DNA from: Bacteroidales bacterium UBA4073 | Lineage (GTDB): Bacteria > Bacteroidota > Bacteroidia > Bacteroidales > Tenuifilaceae | DNA length: 15,357 nucleotides | NCBI GenBank assembly: GCA_002383425.1 | Contig: DFYV01000025.1 | Location: 10,151-25,507, forward strand | Reading direction: 5' to 3' | In this document: positions 1 through 8,239 of the stretch, piece after piece | Position numbering within the stretch: position 1 is the stretch's first letter | Layout: the number at the start of each line of letters is the position of its first letter | The notes under the pieces: generated by a model | What the model was told of the DNA's origin: nothing | The model's input: only the letters and a program-made list of their open reading frames with translations | Database searches by the model: none | Program-made: the position numbers and the translations under genes

Positions 1-10
1 TCAATCAGCT

Positions 11-1579
11 ATGAAAGCATCAGTCAAAAAATCAGTGCTAAGCATTGCGCTTACACTTAGCATTGCTGCTGTTTACGCTCAAATGGATGAACTTCCCAAA
101 AGCGACACAGCGGGTATTACAGGAGGTGCCGTTATTGGTGCGGTTACCATCGATGGTAAAAACTACCAACAACTTGCACTACGAACCGATATACCTATTG
201 GCAAGTTCGGTTTTGGAATTGATATCCAGCTCCTTTTTGACGAAAACGGACAAATCAGAGAAGATGAGTGGGACGAATGGCAAGATTATATCGATAAAAT
301 TTACTACATCCGTTACGGGAAAAAGGACGATCCGTTCTACATCCGACTGGGTGGATTAGATTACACCTACATTGGCTACGCCAACATTGTAAATGGGTAT
401 TCCAACATGATTCAATACCCCTCGCGCAGGCGTTACGGTGGAGAGCTATCGTTTTGGATTCCGACCGAACGTTATAAGGGAATGCCAATTGCCGGCGGTG
501 AGTTCTTTTTTAACGACATGAAAGAGCTATTTGTGGAATCGCCCCGGGATCCTTCGATGCTTGTGGGTACTCGTATTTTCTACCGGCCACTTAGGTTCCT
601 TGAAATTGGTATTACTGGCGTAGCCGATCTGAATGAGTATAATGCCTTTGAAGACCGTGACGGTGACGGGGTCCCCAATCAGATCGACCTTTACCCAAAG
701 GACAAAAGTTTTGCCACCGAAATGGATAAAATCTCATTAGATCAATGGGATCACCTGCTCAACGACCCATACTGGGGTGCAACCCGTGATGAGGCATATC
801 AAGAACTATTAAGACTTGGGCTTGTTCCGGCCGATACATTAAGAATGGAAAACCTTTTCAACCTAAATAATCAAACTTCAAAAATGTACGCATACTCCCT
901 CGATATTGGGATTCCCATAGCTCGAAAGGAAAACTTTAAGCTTGATATATACTCACATGTAACTCAGCTGCGTGGCCAGGATAAAACCTACGGGTGGGGT
1001 GTAGGCATTCCGGGTATTCGAATGATTTTAGGAACCAGTAATATTCAAAACTTCCTAACCTTTAAGGCAGAATACCGTCGCTCCTCAAAAGAGTTCCTTT
1101 TTGGATACTTCAACAATACCTATGAGCTGGAACGCGCACAATTCATTGGTGACAATAGCGTAATTACCAAACAACAACATTTAATCAGCATACAGCAGGA
1201 ACTCAATGGTATTTATGCCAGCGCCGAGCTAAACATGTTCGGTTACATTGTAGGCTATGCAGGGTATCAGGACCTTATGGGCTCCGATAAAACCCATATG
1301 CGCTCACTACATGGTGAGGTTAGAATGGGCGAGAATCTTAAAAAACTACTACACTTCGCCGATTTAAAGGGCTACTACATTCAGAATAACGTTCAGGATT
1401 TCAGGCAGTGGAAAACACCCAGCACCCTAATGGGATTCAATATTGGCTATAACTACAAAGGTGCAATAGTTGGAATTGATTACCGTTGGACATTCCAGGA
1501 CATGGATGGCAACGGAAGCATTAAAGGTAGCGATGAAACCATTAAAACAATAAGCTTTAGAACTGCAGTAACATTTTAG
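11..1579 (+). CDS. Hypothetical outer-membrane barrel-like protein with a calcium-loop motif
   Basis: I do not recognise a named family. Residues 1-24 form a clear Sec signal peptide: basic start, hydrophobic core, small residues before the cleavage region near AYAQ. The mature protein is rich in alternating aromatic and polar stretches typical of beta strands. It ends in a strand with terminal Phe (TISFRTAVTF), as in outer-membrane beta-barrels, so export to the outer membrane is inferred. At residues 215-226 there is DRDGDGVPNQID, a TSP3/EF-loop-like calcium motif (D215, D217, D219, D226) that interrupts the barrel-like sequence and is followed by an acidic, less strand-like segment. The ATG is chosen because the signal peptide starts there. 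The frame stays open to the window edge, so upstream sequence cannot be excluded. It converges on the symporter gene. Function is unknown; a porin-like role is only a guess. Confidence 0.8.
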   Translation: MKASVKKSVLSIALTLSIAAVYAQMDELPKSDTAGITGGAVIGAVTIDGKNYQQLALRTDIPIGKFGFGIDIQLLFDENGQIREDEWDEWQDYIDKIYYIRYGKKDDPFYIRLGGLDYTYIGYANIVNGYSNMIQYPSRRRYGGELSFWIPTERYKGMPIAGGEFFFNDMKELFVESPRDPSMLVGTRIFYRPLRFLEIGITGVADLNEYNAFEDRDGDGVPNQIDLYPKDKSFATEMDKISLDQWDHLLNDPYWGATRDEAYQELLRLGLVPADTLRMENLFNLNNQTSKMYAYSLDIGIPIARKENFKLDIYSHVTQLRGQDKTYGWGVGIPGIRMILGTSNIQNFLTFKAEYRRSSKEFLFGYFNNTYELERAQFIGDNSVITKQQHLISIQQELNGIYASAELNMFGYIVGYAGYQDLMGSDKTHMRSLHGEVRMGENLKKLLHFADLKGYYIQNNVQDFRQWKTPSTLMGFNIGYNYKGAIVGIDYRWTFQDMDGNGSIKGSDETIKTISFRTAVTF

Positions 1580-1593
1580 CCAACATATTTGGC
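1579..1593. other. Small hairpin after the first gene
   Basis: GCCAA and TTGGC flank a 5-base loop directly at the stop codon of the first gene, just ahead of the larger terminator. It may add to termination or mRNA 3'-end protection. Only a 5-bp stem, so weak. Confidence 0.3.
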
Positions 1594-1597
1594 AAAC

Positions 1598-1627
1598 AAA
1601 AAGGGAGCCCCTATACGCTCCCTTTTT
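1598..1627. terminator. Bidirectional terminator shared by convergent genes
   Basis: A perfect 11-bp stem (left arm 1598-1608, right arm 1617-1627; core GGGAGC/GCTCCC with A and T tracts outside) encloses an 8-base loop. The flanking A/T runs give a U-tract on either strand, so it can terminate both the plus-strand outer-membrane gene and the minus-strand symporter. The symporter stop codon (1611-1613) is in the loop, and its final codons form the right arm. Confidence 0.85.
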
Positions 1628-3071
1628 CTTTAGGGTTTGGAATAATGTATGTTGATAAAATTGCAATCGTAAGGGTAAAAAAGAAATTAACGAGTTTTAC
1701 TGTAACCACTTGATCCATTCCGGTACTAATCCACACAATTGTAAAAGCCAAACCCGATACCATGGCTACCAGAGCAGCTCGCCCATGGAAGGATTTCCAG
1801 AACAAGGTAAGCAGAATAACAACCGAGAAAGTACACCCTATTCCTGCCCACACGTAGCTAACCAGGGTAAAAATCACCTTTTGAGGCGACAGGTACGCTA
1901 TGGCCAGTGCAATAATGGCCAGTATTGCGGTGATTAACCGCGATTGCCTTAAAATAAGTCTTTGGTCGCTAATACGCCTAAGTGGTTTAATGATATTTTC
2001 GCTAAGTTCAGTGGATGAAAGCACAAGCAAGGAATCGGCAGTGGAAATAATTGCGGCAATAGCTCCGGTTATTAACAGAGCAGCAAGGGCTGGAGGGAAA
2101 ATTTTCATAATAGTTGCAGGCATTACATACTCTCTATCGGGTAGGGCGTTTGGTCCAAATATTGCCAGACCAATCAGCCCTAAAAGCATAGCCCCAACGT
2201 ATGCTATTACTGTCCATGAAATTCCAATATTACGGGCGAGTTTTGCCTGCCGGGCATCTTTAATGGCCATGAATCGCATGGATAGCTGCGGCATACCGCC
2301 TAAATAACCGAAAAACCAGCTAAAGCCACCCACCATGAACATACCGGCAGCAGCCCCTGATAAACCGTTAAAAAGCGAAGCATGATTTGGGCTTGCACTT
2401 TCAAGCGCATGTAATACCGAACTAGAGAAAACCTCGGGATGACTTGAAATGTAAAAGAACCCTACAATAGGTCCAACGGTAAGGGTGAAAATCATAACAA
2501 GAGCCTGAACCACATCGGTATATACAACGCTTTGAAAACCACCGTAAATGGTATAGGGAATAATTATTGCTGCGGTGATTAACATTCCCCACTGGGGCTT
2601 GATGCCAAACATAGTGTCAAAAGTTTTGCCACCGCCGATAAATTGAGCACCTACATACAAAAAGAAAAAGAAGACAATGGTAGAGCTACTAACAATCCTA
2701 ATCCATTTGGATACCTCCCCATGCCGGGCAGCAAGGTAATCGGAAAAAGTATTAACTGAGTACTTTTCGGCCTCATCGCGTAAGCGCCAGGCTAAGAGCC
2801 ACCAGGCAGTGACTATGCCTGCTACACAACCAATTGCAGTCCATATCTCGGATATGCCCATGGCGTAGGCTGCACCCGGCAACCCCAGCAATGCCCACGA
2901 CGATTCGCCCGTTGCCCTCTCGGACAGAGCGGCAACCCAACCTGGCAAGCGACGCCCTGCTATGGCGTAGTCGGTATTATTTTTAACCTTACGACCATGG
3001 TAAATACCCCAACCTATAATAAACAAAAGGTAACCTAAAGTTACAAGCGCAAGCTGAATATTGACTGACAT
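1611..3071 (-). CDS. Sodium:solute symporter (SSS family), PutP-like
   Basis: A polytopic inner-membrane transporter expected to couple Na+ influx to uptake of a small solute. At 486 residues with about 12-13 hydrophobic segments it matches the SSS family. Hallmarks include a GESSWALLGLPG-type segment near residues 55-66 followed by GISEIWTAIG, close to the PutP pattern. A GGFQSVVYTD-VQ segment follows the fifth or sixth helix, and ISTADS at 342-347 places S343/T344 where PutP has its Na2-site Ser/Thr. Overall resemblance to sodium/proline symporters is good, but the substrate is not proven, and other SSS members carry sugars, pantothenate or acids. The ATG gives a short extracytoplasmic N-terminus ahead of helix 1. 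The gene stands alone; its 3' end lies within the shared terminator. Its 5' side faces the repeat-filled 3072-3520 gap. Confidence 0.88.
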   Translation of the reverse strand: MSVNIQLALVTLGYLLFIIGWGIYHGRKVKNNTDYAIAGRRLPGWVAALSERATGESSWALLGLPGAAYAMGISEIWTAIGCVAGIVTAWWLLAWRLRDEAEKYSVNTFSDYLAARHGEVSKWIRIVSSSTIVFFFFLYVGAQFIGGGKTFDTMFGIKPQWGMLITAAIIIPYTIYGGFQSVVYTDVVQALVMIFTLTVGPIVGFFYISSHPEVFSSSVLHALESASPNHASLFNGLSGAAAGMFMVGGFSWFFGYLGGMPQLSMRFMAIKDARQAKLARNIGISWTVIAYVGAMLLGLIGLAIFGPNALPDREYVMPATIMKIFPPALAALLITGAIAAIISTADSLLVLSSTELSENIIKPLRRISDQRLILRQSRLITAILAIIALAIAYLSPQKVIFTLVSYVWAGIGCTFSVVILLTLFWKSFHGRAALVAMVSGLAFTIVWISTGMDQVVTVKLVNFFFTLTIAILSTYIIPNPKEKGSV

Positions 3072-3119
3072 ACGAAACGGTTTAACATTATCACCCTAAA
3101 ATTATTAAATTGTAAGCAT

Positions 3120-3167
3120 AAAAAACCAATACCTTGCCTTGATTTTCAGCTGTAATATTTACTAACT
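3120..3167 (+). repeat. 48-bp direct repeat, copy A
   Basis: Starts AAAAAACCAAT and ends TTTACTAACT. It matches 3448-3495 without gaps at roughly 80% of positions. It flanks the inverted-repeat element on the left, overlapping its first 3 bases. The divergence suggests an old duplication rather than a fresh target-site duplication. Confidence 0.8.
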
Positions 3168-3447
3168 AATGTTTCGCACGTATCAATATTATTCTATAAA
3201 TCAAATATTTACAAATGGATTTAAATTATCATGTAATTCATTATCAAGTGATTGATAACTCCAATGTATATTTGATACTTTGTGATACTTTGTGATACTT
3301 TGTGCTTACTTCGTGTTTTTTGTTGTTATATTCAGCGATTAAGATTTTTATCACAAAGTTCTCAAAGGGATTCACAAAGATCACGAAGATTGTATGTGTT
3401 TGTATTTGAACATCTTAATCCATGAGAATTACGTGCGAAACATTAGT
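3165..3447. mobile_element. MITE-like non-coding element with 18-bp perfect terminal inverted repeats
   Basis: The ends 3165-3182 (ACTAATGTTTCGCACGTA) and 3430-3447 are exact reverse complements over 18 bp. The 247-bp interior has no plausible gene. It carries a 10-bp tandem repeat, TTTGTG motifs on the left and oppositely oriented CACAAAG motifs on the right, plus a further 9-bp inverted pair (3337-3345 with 3412-3420). Diverged 48-bp direct repeats lie just outside. The layout resembles a miniature inverted-repeat element or a large cruciform-forming intergenic repeat. No transposase is present, so mobility is inferred only from structure. Confidence 0.55.
3274..3303 (+). repeat. Three tandem copies of GATACTTTGT
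   Basis: Three exact 10-bp copies (3274-3283, 3284-3293, 3294-3303), followed by a degenerate TTTGTG/TTCGTG stretch to 3315. The right part of the same element (3352-3388) has CACAAAG and CACGAAG motifs in opposite orientation, so transcripts could fold back. Confidence 0.9.
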
Positions 3448-3495
3448 AAAAAACCAATGCCTTGTATTGATTTTCGCCTATAAAGTTTACTAACT
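3448..3495 (+). repeat. 48-bp direct repeat, copy B
   Basis: Second copy of the 3120-3167 repeat, ending 25 bp before the start codon of the radical SAM gene. It may carry that gene's promoter or leader: TAACTTTA at 3491-3498 is one base off the Bacteroidota -7 consensus. Copy A would then be a duplicated upstream region. Confidence 0.75.
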
Positions 3496-3520
3496 TTAAA
3501 CATTACCTAACTGAGCAAGC

Positions 3521-4531
3521 ATGGAAGCGTTATATTACAGGCAACTTGAAAATAAAGTTGTACAATGCACATTATGTCCACATGAATGTAAACTAAAATC
3601 GGGATCAATAGGAATTTGCAAAACCCGTTACAACGATAACGGGGTAATGAAACTTACCAATTCTGGAGTCATTGCCTCATCGGGACTCGATCCCATTGAA
3701 AAGAAACCCCTATACCACTTCTTCCCAGGAAGCAAAATATACTCCATAGGAAGTTATGGCTGTAACATGAAATGTTCATTCTGTCAGAACTACGAAATAT
3801 CGCAGTATGTACCAGATGGCAATAGTGGATTGAAAGAAAATTTACCCCAGGACATAGTAAACAAGGCTTTGTTTTTACCACAAAATATTGGGATTGCCTA
3901 TACTTACAATGAGCCTACTGTATTTTTTGAATTGATGTACCCTACCGCAAAACTTGCTAAAAGCAAGAATCTGAAAAACGTCATGGTATCAAACGGGTAT
4001 ATTAACCCCGACCCTTTGCATGAGCTTATCGACATAATTGATGCCTTTAATATTGATCTAAAAGCCTTTAACAATGAGTTCTACAGAAAGCAAACGGGAG
4101 GGAAACTAGTGCCAGTACTAAGAAATCTTAAAGCCATTAAAAAGAATGGCAACCACCTGGAAATTAGCTTCCTGGTCATTCCAAACCTAAACGATTCAAC
4201 TCACGAAGCTATTGAAATGTTTAAATGGATAAATGAAATGCTTGGAAGCGATACCCCATTACACATCAACAGGTATTACCCTGCATACAAGCTCAATGAG
4301 CCCCCTACTCCCCCTGAAAAACTTATTGAGCTAAGAGAATACGCCATGCAATACCTGAAATTTGTATATATTGGTAACCTCCACTTCTCTGATATTGGGA
4401 CAAATACAGTATGCCCGTCGTGTAACACTACCCTGATTGAAAGGCATGGCTATAACACCAAAATAAAAATGGTTGATAGCAAGGGTTACTGCAAAATATG
4501 CGGATATGGTCCCATTGTTGTGCTGAGCTAA
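3521..4531 (+). CDS. amrS: AmmeMemoRadiSam-system radical SAM protein
   Basis: A cytoplasmic [4Fe-4S] radical S-adenosylmethionine enzyme of the PflA-like COG1180 group. C81-x3-C85-x2-C88 (GCNMKCSFCQNYE) is the canonical cluster motif, followed by a TYNEPTVFFEL segment typical of this subfamily. The N-terminus has a second cysteine set (C16, C19, C23, C33), and the C-terminus a zinc-ribbon-like pair (C298/C301 with C324/C327). This three-part layout and the 336-residue length are typical of AmmeMemoRadiSam radical SAM proteins, which are often encoded with AMMECR1 and Memo homologues. Neither partner is in this window. The substrate is not settled to my knowledge, so none is assigned. The start is the ATG that places the N-terminal cysteine motif intact. 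The TAA overlaps the stop of the convergent nitroreductase. Confidence 0.85.
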   Translation: MEALYYRQLENKVVQCTLCPHECKLKSGSIGICKTRYNDNGVMKLTNSGVIASSGLDPIEKKPLYHFFPGSKIYSIGSYGCNMKCSFCQNYEISQYVPDGNSGLKENLPQDIVNKALFLPQNIGIAYTYNEPTVFFELMYPTAKLAKSKNLKNVMVSNGYINPDPLHELIDIIDAFNIDLKAFNNEFYRKQTGGKLVPVLRNLKAIKKNGNHLEISFLVIPNLNDSTHEAIEMFKWINEMLGSDTPLHINRYYPAYKLNEPPTPPEKLIELREYAMQYLKFVYIGNLHFSDIGTNTVCPSCNTTLIERHGYNTKIKMVDSKGYCKICGYGPIVVLS

Positions 4532-5100
4532 ACATTCCAGATCAAATCGTCGAGTTTTCGTTTGGGTACATGGTGTACCCGATTGGTATCACGCCAGTAG
4601 ATTATGCTACCGGAATCGTCAGTATCGTCAATAACAACCTGTTCAACGGGTACTCCAATTGCGATGACCAAAGCAATGTTAAGGAAATCGGGGAGGTTTA
4701 ATGAATTATGTAGCGTTTCCCTTTGAACTGCTGCAATTATACAGCTACCCAACCCGTTTTCCGCAGCTCCCAGGCGAATGGTTTGAGCCACAATACCCTG
4801 ATCCCACTCCGACTCGGTTGATAACCTTTTATCTTCGAGAATTAGAATGTACGCAGTAGGCCGTTCACCTTTGGCAGGGCCATCCCAATCCCCCAAATAC
4901 CCGGCCCATGCCAGGTTGGTGAAAACAAGGTTGCACAATTCGGGAGTATTGATAAGGACAAACTTTAATGGCTGCAGGTTTTTTGCTGAAGGGCAAAATC
5001 TGCAGAGTTCAACCAGCTGCTTTAGCAGTTCCAAATCCACTTTTTTACTCTCATCGAACCGACGGTAGCAGCGATTACGAATAACCAAATCCTTAAGCAT
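4528..5100 (-). CDS. Nitroreductase family protein (FMN-dependent)
   Basis: A soluble flavoprotein of the nitroreductase fold, expected to bind FMN and use NAD(P)H to reduce nitro, quinone or similar electron acceptors. The N-terminal RNRCYRRFDES (residues 8-18) is the usual FMN-phosphate-contact segment. It is followed by a helix with PSAKNLQPLKFV, the family's SxxNxQPW-like site, and by a C-terminal half with a WDQGIVAQTIRLGAAENGLG helix and an AIGVP motif. At 190 residues it is a normal single-domain length. It is the last gene of the minus-strand run, 10 bp downstream of the Fe-type superoxide dismutase and so probably co-transcribed with it, which suggests an oxidative-stress context. 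Its stop codon overlaps that of the convergent radical SAM gene (shared CTAA at 4528-4531). The physiological substrate is unknown. Confidence 0.85.
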   Translation of the reverse strand: MLKDLVIRNRCYRRFDESKKVDLELLKQLVELCRFCPSAKNLQPLKFVLINTPELCNLVFTNLAWAGYLGDWDGPAKGERPTAYILILEDKRLSTESEWDQGIVAQTIRLGAAENGLGSCIIAAVQRETLHNSLNLPDFLNIALVIAIGVPVEQVVIDDTDDSGSIIYWRDTNRVHHVPKRKLDDLIWNV

Positions 5101-5110
5101 GACTTATTCA

Positions 5111-5689
5111 CTATTTAAAACGATTTTCAACAATGCGCCAATCAACAATTTTCCAGAACGCCTGTACATAATCGGCCCGACGATTCTGATAATCGAGATA
5201 GTAAGCATGCTCCCAAACGTCGCAGGTAAGCAAAGGCTTTTGCCCTTTACGTAAAGGGTTACCCGCATTTGATTCCTGTGTGATGGCAAGCTTGCCATCG
5301 GCATCTACCACGAGCCATGCCCAACCTGAACCAAAAAGGGTAACGGCTGCATTAGTGAATTTACCCATAAACTCATCAAACGAGCCAAAAGAAACCTCAA
5401 TGGCATTAAGCAAATCGCCTTCGGGACTTGGTTTGGGATTAGGGCTAAAGGTATCGAAGTAGAAAGTATGATTCCAAACCTGAGCCCCATTGTTGAAAAT
5501 AGGCCCATCGGCGTTTAAAATGATCTGTTCAAGGCTTGCATCCTCAAACTTTGTTCCGGGAATCAAACTATTCAGATTGTTTACATAAGTCTGATGGTGT
5601 TTCCCATGGTGGAACTCTAAGGTTCTTTCTGAGATTGCCCCCACTAATGCGTTGTGAGGGTACTGCAAATTAGGTAGTTGGTGTTTCAT
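5111..5689 (-). CDS. sodB: Superoxide dismutase, Fe-type (Fe/Mn family)
   Basis: Converts superoxide to oxygen and hydrogen peroxide. Metal ligands are visible at the expected positions: H27 (EFHHGKHH), H74 (VWNHTFYF), D157 and H161 (DVWEHAYY). The second-shell residue is Q70 (GAQVWNH), and the later position is NAG (A142), the pattern typical of Fe enzymes. The Mn-type paralogue at 8240-8851 has Gly and Gln there instead. Length (192) is normal. There is no signal peptide, so it should be cytoplasmic. It lies 11 bp after the TPR/SpoIIE phosphatase gene and 10 bp before the nitroreductase, all on the minus strand and without a visible terminator between them, which argues for one transcript. 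Metal preference from sequence is a prediction; cambialistic members exist in this phylum. Confidence 0.94.
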   Translation of the reverse strand: MKHQLPNLQYPHNALVGAISERTLEFHHGKHHQTYVNNLNSLIPGTKFEDASLEQIILNADGPIFNNGAQVWNHTFYFDTFSPNPKPSPEGDLLNAIEVSFGSFDEFMGKFTNAAVTLFGSGWAWLVVDADGKLAITQESNAGNPLRKGQKPLLTCDVWEHAYYLDYQNRRADYVQAFWKIVDWRIVENRFK

Positions 5690-5700
5690 ACGTTTATGAT

Positions 5701-8139
5701 TTAGATTAGTTTAACTGCCATGATAAGAATGTCGTCGGTTTGGTTTTCTTCATCACCTTTCCACTTCTCGAGTGTTTGATAAAAATACATTTTTTGTTCA
5801 TTTAGTGGAAGATGCTGAACGTTAACAATAAGATTACGAAACGAATGGTATCCAAACTTTTTACTGGATTTACCCCCAAACTGGTCGGCAAATCCATCGG
5901 AAAAAAGGTAAACGGTATCGTTCGGTTCAAGTTTTAGGGATAATTCGTTGAATTTTTCCATACGTTCGTAAAAAGAAATTGGCATTCTATCGGGTAAGAA
6001 CTCAACAAGACCTTCACCTATATGAACGATGCGATCATCTTGTGGTACAGGTGAACTTGTACTAATAATAATGGGCATGTTTGCCCCTGCGTAGCAGAGA
6101 GTATGTGAGTTCCGGTCGTATGTACAAAAGACTATGTCCATGCCATCCTGGCTTTCATCTTCGTGGCCGCCCTGCCTCATGGCTGCGATCATGTTATCGC
6201 GAAGTGTGCCAAGTAACAAACCTGGCGATGAGTCTTTGGTATTGGCAACTAAGTCGTTAAGCATTGATATGCCCAGCATACTCATGAAGCCACCCGGAAC
6301 GCCATGGCCTGTACAATCGGCGACAGCAAAGCCAATTTTACCGAAACAATTACCTACCCAGTAAAAATCGCCTCCAACAGTTTCTTTTGGAAGATAAAGT
6401 ACGAAAAAATCGCGGAAATGCTGACTTAACAATATATCGGTTGGGAAAACGGCCTGTTGAATTTTACGTGCATACTCAATGGATTCGCCCAGATCGGTTA
6501 GAATGTTAATGATCTTATCGCGCTGGTACACCACCAGGTCCTTTTGCCTTTCAATTTCATCGCGCTGTTCCTGCAGTACCTGTTGCTTTTGATCAACCGA
6601 AAACCTTTGGCTATCAATTTCCTTTAAAGCCTGTTTGCGCTTAAACATGGTATAAACCAAACCCAACAATAAGCCCAGAAGCAAAACGATAGCAACCACC
6701 ATAAAAATCAGCAACCGGGTACGGCTTCGCTTCTGGCTTTCGGCTTGATTAAACTTCTCATTAAAGAGATTAAAATGTTGGCGAATAATATTCTCATACT
6801 CCACCTGCAGCTGAGCAGTAAGAATCTCTTTCATTTTTTCAGTTCCTGCAATGGAGTCCTTTATGGCATTATACTTTTCAAAATATTGTAATGCAGCCTG
6901 ACAATTACTTAGTTTTAAGTTAAACTGGTAAAGCGCATTAAATGATTGGGCAACAAGGTCGAGCATGCCATGCTGCCTGGCTTGAGCCAAAACCTCATTG
7001 ACCATCCCGAATGCTTCGGGAGTATTACCCCTCTCAAAAAGGAGTAAGGCATAATCCAACCTTGCCTCTAAAACTCCTCTAGGTTCTGCGAGTATGGTAA
7101 AATCGTCGATTGACTGGGTGAAGTACGCTTGAGCCTTGTCATACATCTTCAACTTCATGTAAGCCTCACCAAGGAATCGGTAAATACTGGCAACTCCTCC
7201 TCTATCGTGTAAAAGTTGCTTCAGGGTTAAAGCATCTTCTAGGTAAAACAATGCGCTATCAATTTGCCCAAGTAACAGGTGTACCGAACCAATATTCATC
7301 AACGAATTTGATATTCCTCGCTTATCGTTGATTTCTACCTTAATTTTCCATGATTTTCTGAGGTAATCTAGTGCTTTGTCGTACTGGGCAACATCTCGAA
7401 AAATCAGACCAATGTTGTTCAGGAGAAAAGCTTCGCCCTGTCTATCTTTTGCTTCAACCCTAAGGGGTAAAGCCTTAAAAAATAAATCGAGAGCTGTGGA
7501 GTAAGCCCCTTGCCCCCAGAATAGAATGCCCATGCTATTGTAAATAGCTGCAATGCCAGCTTTATCGTTAATTCTCTCACGAATGGCTAACGAGGTGGTG
7601 TAATGTTCAAGCGCCTCGGTGTAATTACCCATCTGAACGTTCACCATACCTAAGCCATAATTGGCTTCAGCAAGACCCGCTGAATCATTAATGGCTTTTG
7701 CCTTTCCCAACGCCAAATTATAGTAATGCAATGAACTATCGTTAAAATCGGTATGTCGATAGAATAAACCTAAATGGTTTAACACTTGAACTAAAGCTTG
7801 AGAATCATTCGCCTGGTTAAAGTGGGTGTTTGCCCAATGAAGCCAGTAGAAAGCGGAATCAACCGGTGTTAGCTCAAAGCTAATAACACCAAGGTAAAAC
7901 TCACTCCATGCGAGCACTTCAAGATAATTTGCTGCACTGGCTTCGGCATACACTTTTTGTGCTATTTTTTTGGCTGCGGTAAACTCTCTAACATCAATGA
8001 GCGATTTTATAGTAGTAAGCTGTGAGTTTATTTGAACGGTATCAACTTTTGGTTTTTGCCCATTAGTTATAGCTGGTAATAAAACCGAGAAAAAACAGGA
8101 TAGAAGCAGTGAAAGTTTAGGAATTCTTAGAGTAAGCAT
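5701..8139 (-). CDS. Membrane TPR / coiled-coil / SpoIIE-type serine phosphatase
   Basis: An 812-residue signalling protein. An N-terminal signal or anchor segment (about 1-27) is followed by a periplasmic TPR array (roughly 100-390, about seven repeats of the ALDYLRKSWKIK type). A single transmembrane helix lies near 476-497. A coiled coil (about 500-545) leads into a cytoplasmic SpoIIE/PP2C phosphatase domain (about 560-812). Catalytic metal-site motifs are intact: VGGDFYW (D591), ADCTGHGVPGG (D608-G617) and FSDGFADQFGG (D748, D752). Such proteins usually dephosphorylate serine or threonine on partner proteins, often anti-sigma-factor antagonists; no anti-sigma or antagonist gene is nearby. 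The sensory part presumably binds a protein or peptide outside the inner membrane. It heads a likely operon with Fe-SOD and nitroreductase. Any promoter must lie in or close to the terminator of the upstream Mn-SOD gene. Confidence 0.9.
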   Translation of the reverse strand: MLTLRIPKLSLLLSCFFSVLLPAITNGQKPKVDTVQINSQLTTIKSLIDVREFTAAKKIAQKVYAEASAANYLEVLAWSEFYLGVISFELTPVDSAFYWLHWANTHFNQANDSQALVQVLNHLGLFYRHTDFNDSSLHYYNLALGKAKAINDSAGLAEANYGLGMVNVQMGNYTEALEHYTTSLAIRERINDKAGIAAIYNSMGILFWGQGAYSTALDLFFKALPLRVEAKDRQGEAFLLNNIGLIFRDVAQYDKALDYLRKSWKIKVEINDKRGISNSLMNIGSVHLLLGQIDSALFYLEDALTLKQLLHDRGGVASIYRFLGEAYMKLKMYDKAQAYFTQSIDDFTILAEPRGVLEARLDYALLLFERGNTPEAFGMVNEVLAQARQHGMLDLVAQSFNALYQFNLKLSNCQAALQYFEKYNAIKDSIAGTEKMKEILTAQLQVEYENIIRQHFNLFNEKFNQAESQKRSRTRLLIFMVVAIVLLLGLLLGLVYTMFKRKQALKEIDSQRFSVDQKQQVLQEQRDEIERQKDLVVYQRDKIINILTDLGESIEYARKIQQAVFPTDILLSQHFRDFFVLYLPKETVGGDFYWVGNCFGKIGFAVADCTGHGVPGGFMSMLGISMLNDLVANTKDSSPGLLLGTLRDNMIAAMRQGGHEDESQDGMDIVFCTYDRNSHTLCYAGANMPIIISTSSPVPQDDRIVHIGEGLVEFLPDRMPISFYERMEKFNELSLKLEPNDTVYLFSDGFADQFGGKSSKKFGYHSFRNLIVNVQHLPLNEQKMYFYQTLEKWKGDEENQTDDILIMAVKLI

Positions 8140-8167
8140 GACAATAAAATTTACCCAATAAAATTAC

Positions 8168-8196
8168 AAAAAAAAGCGACCGGTAAAACCGATCGC
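8168..8196 (-). terminator. Rho-independent terminator of the Mn-type SOD gene
   Basis: Read on the minus strand, a 9-bp stem (GCGATCGGT / ACCGGTCGC, one G-T wobble pair in RNA, loop TTT; plus-strand 8176-8196) is followed by a run of eight T residues. It lies 44 bp after the SOD stop and separates that gene from the downstream phosphatase operon. Confidence 0.85.
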
Positions 8197-8239
8197 CCAA
8201 CCAAAAACATAAACCAAACCAAACTTAAACCAATACTTA

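Noticed and set aside
3072..3164. Promoter of the symporter gene in its upstream region
   Set aside because: No TAnnTTTG with a -33 partner could be found on the minus strand with acceptable spacing.
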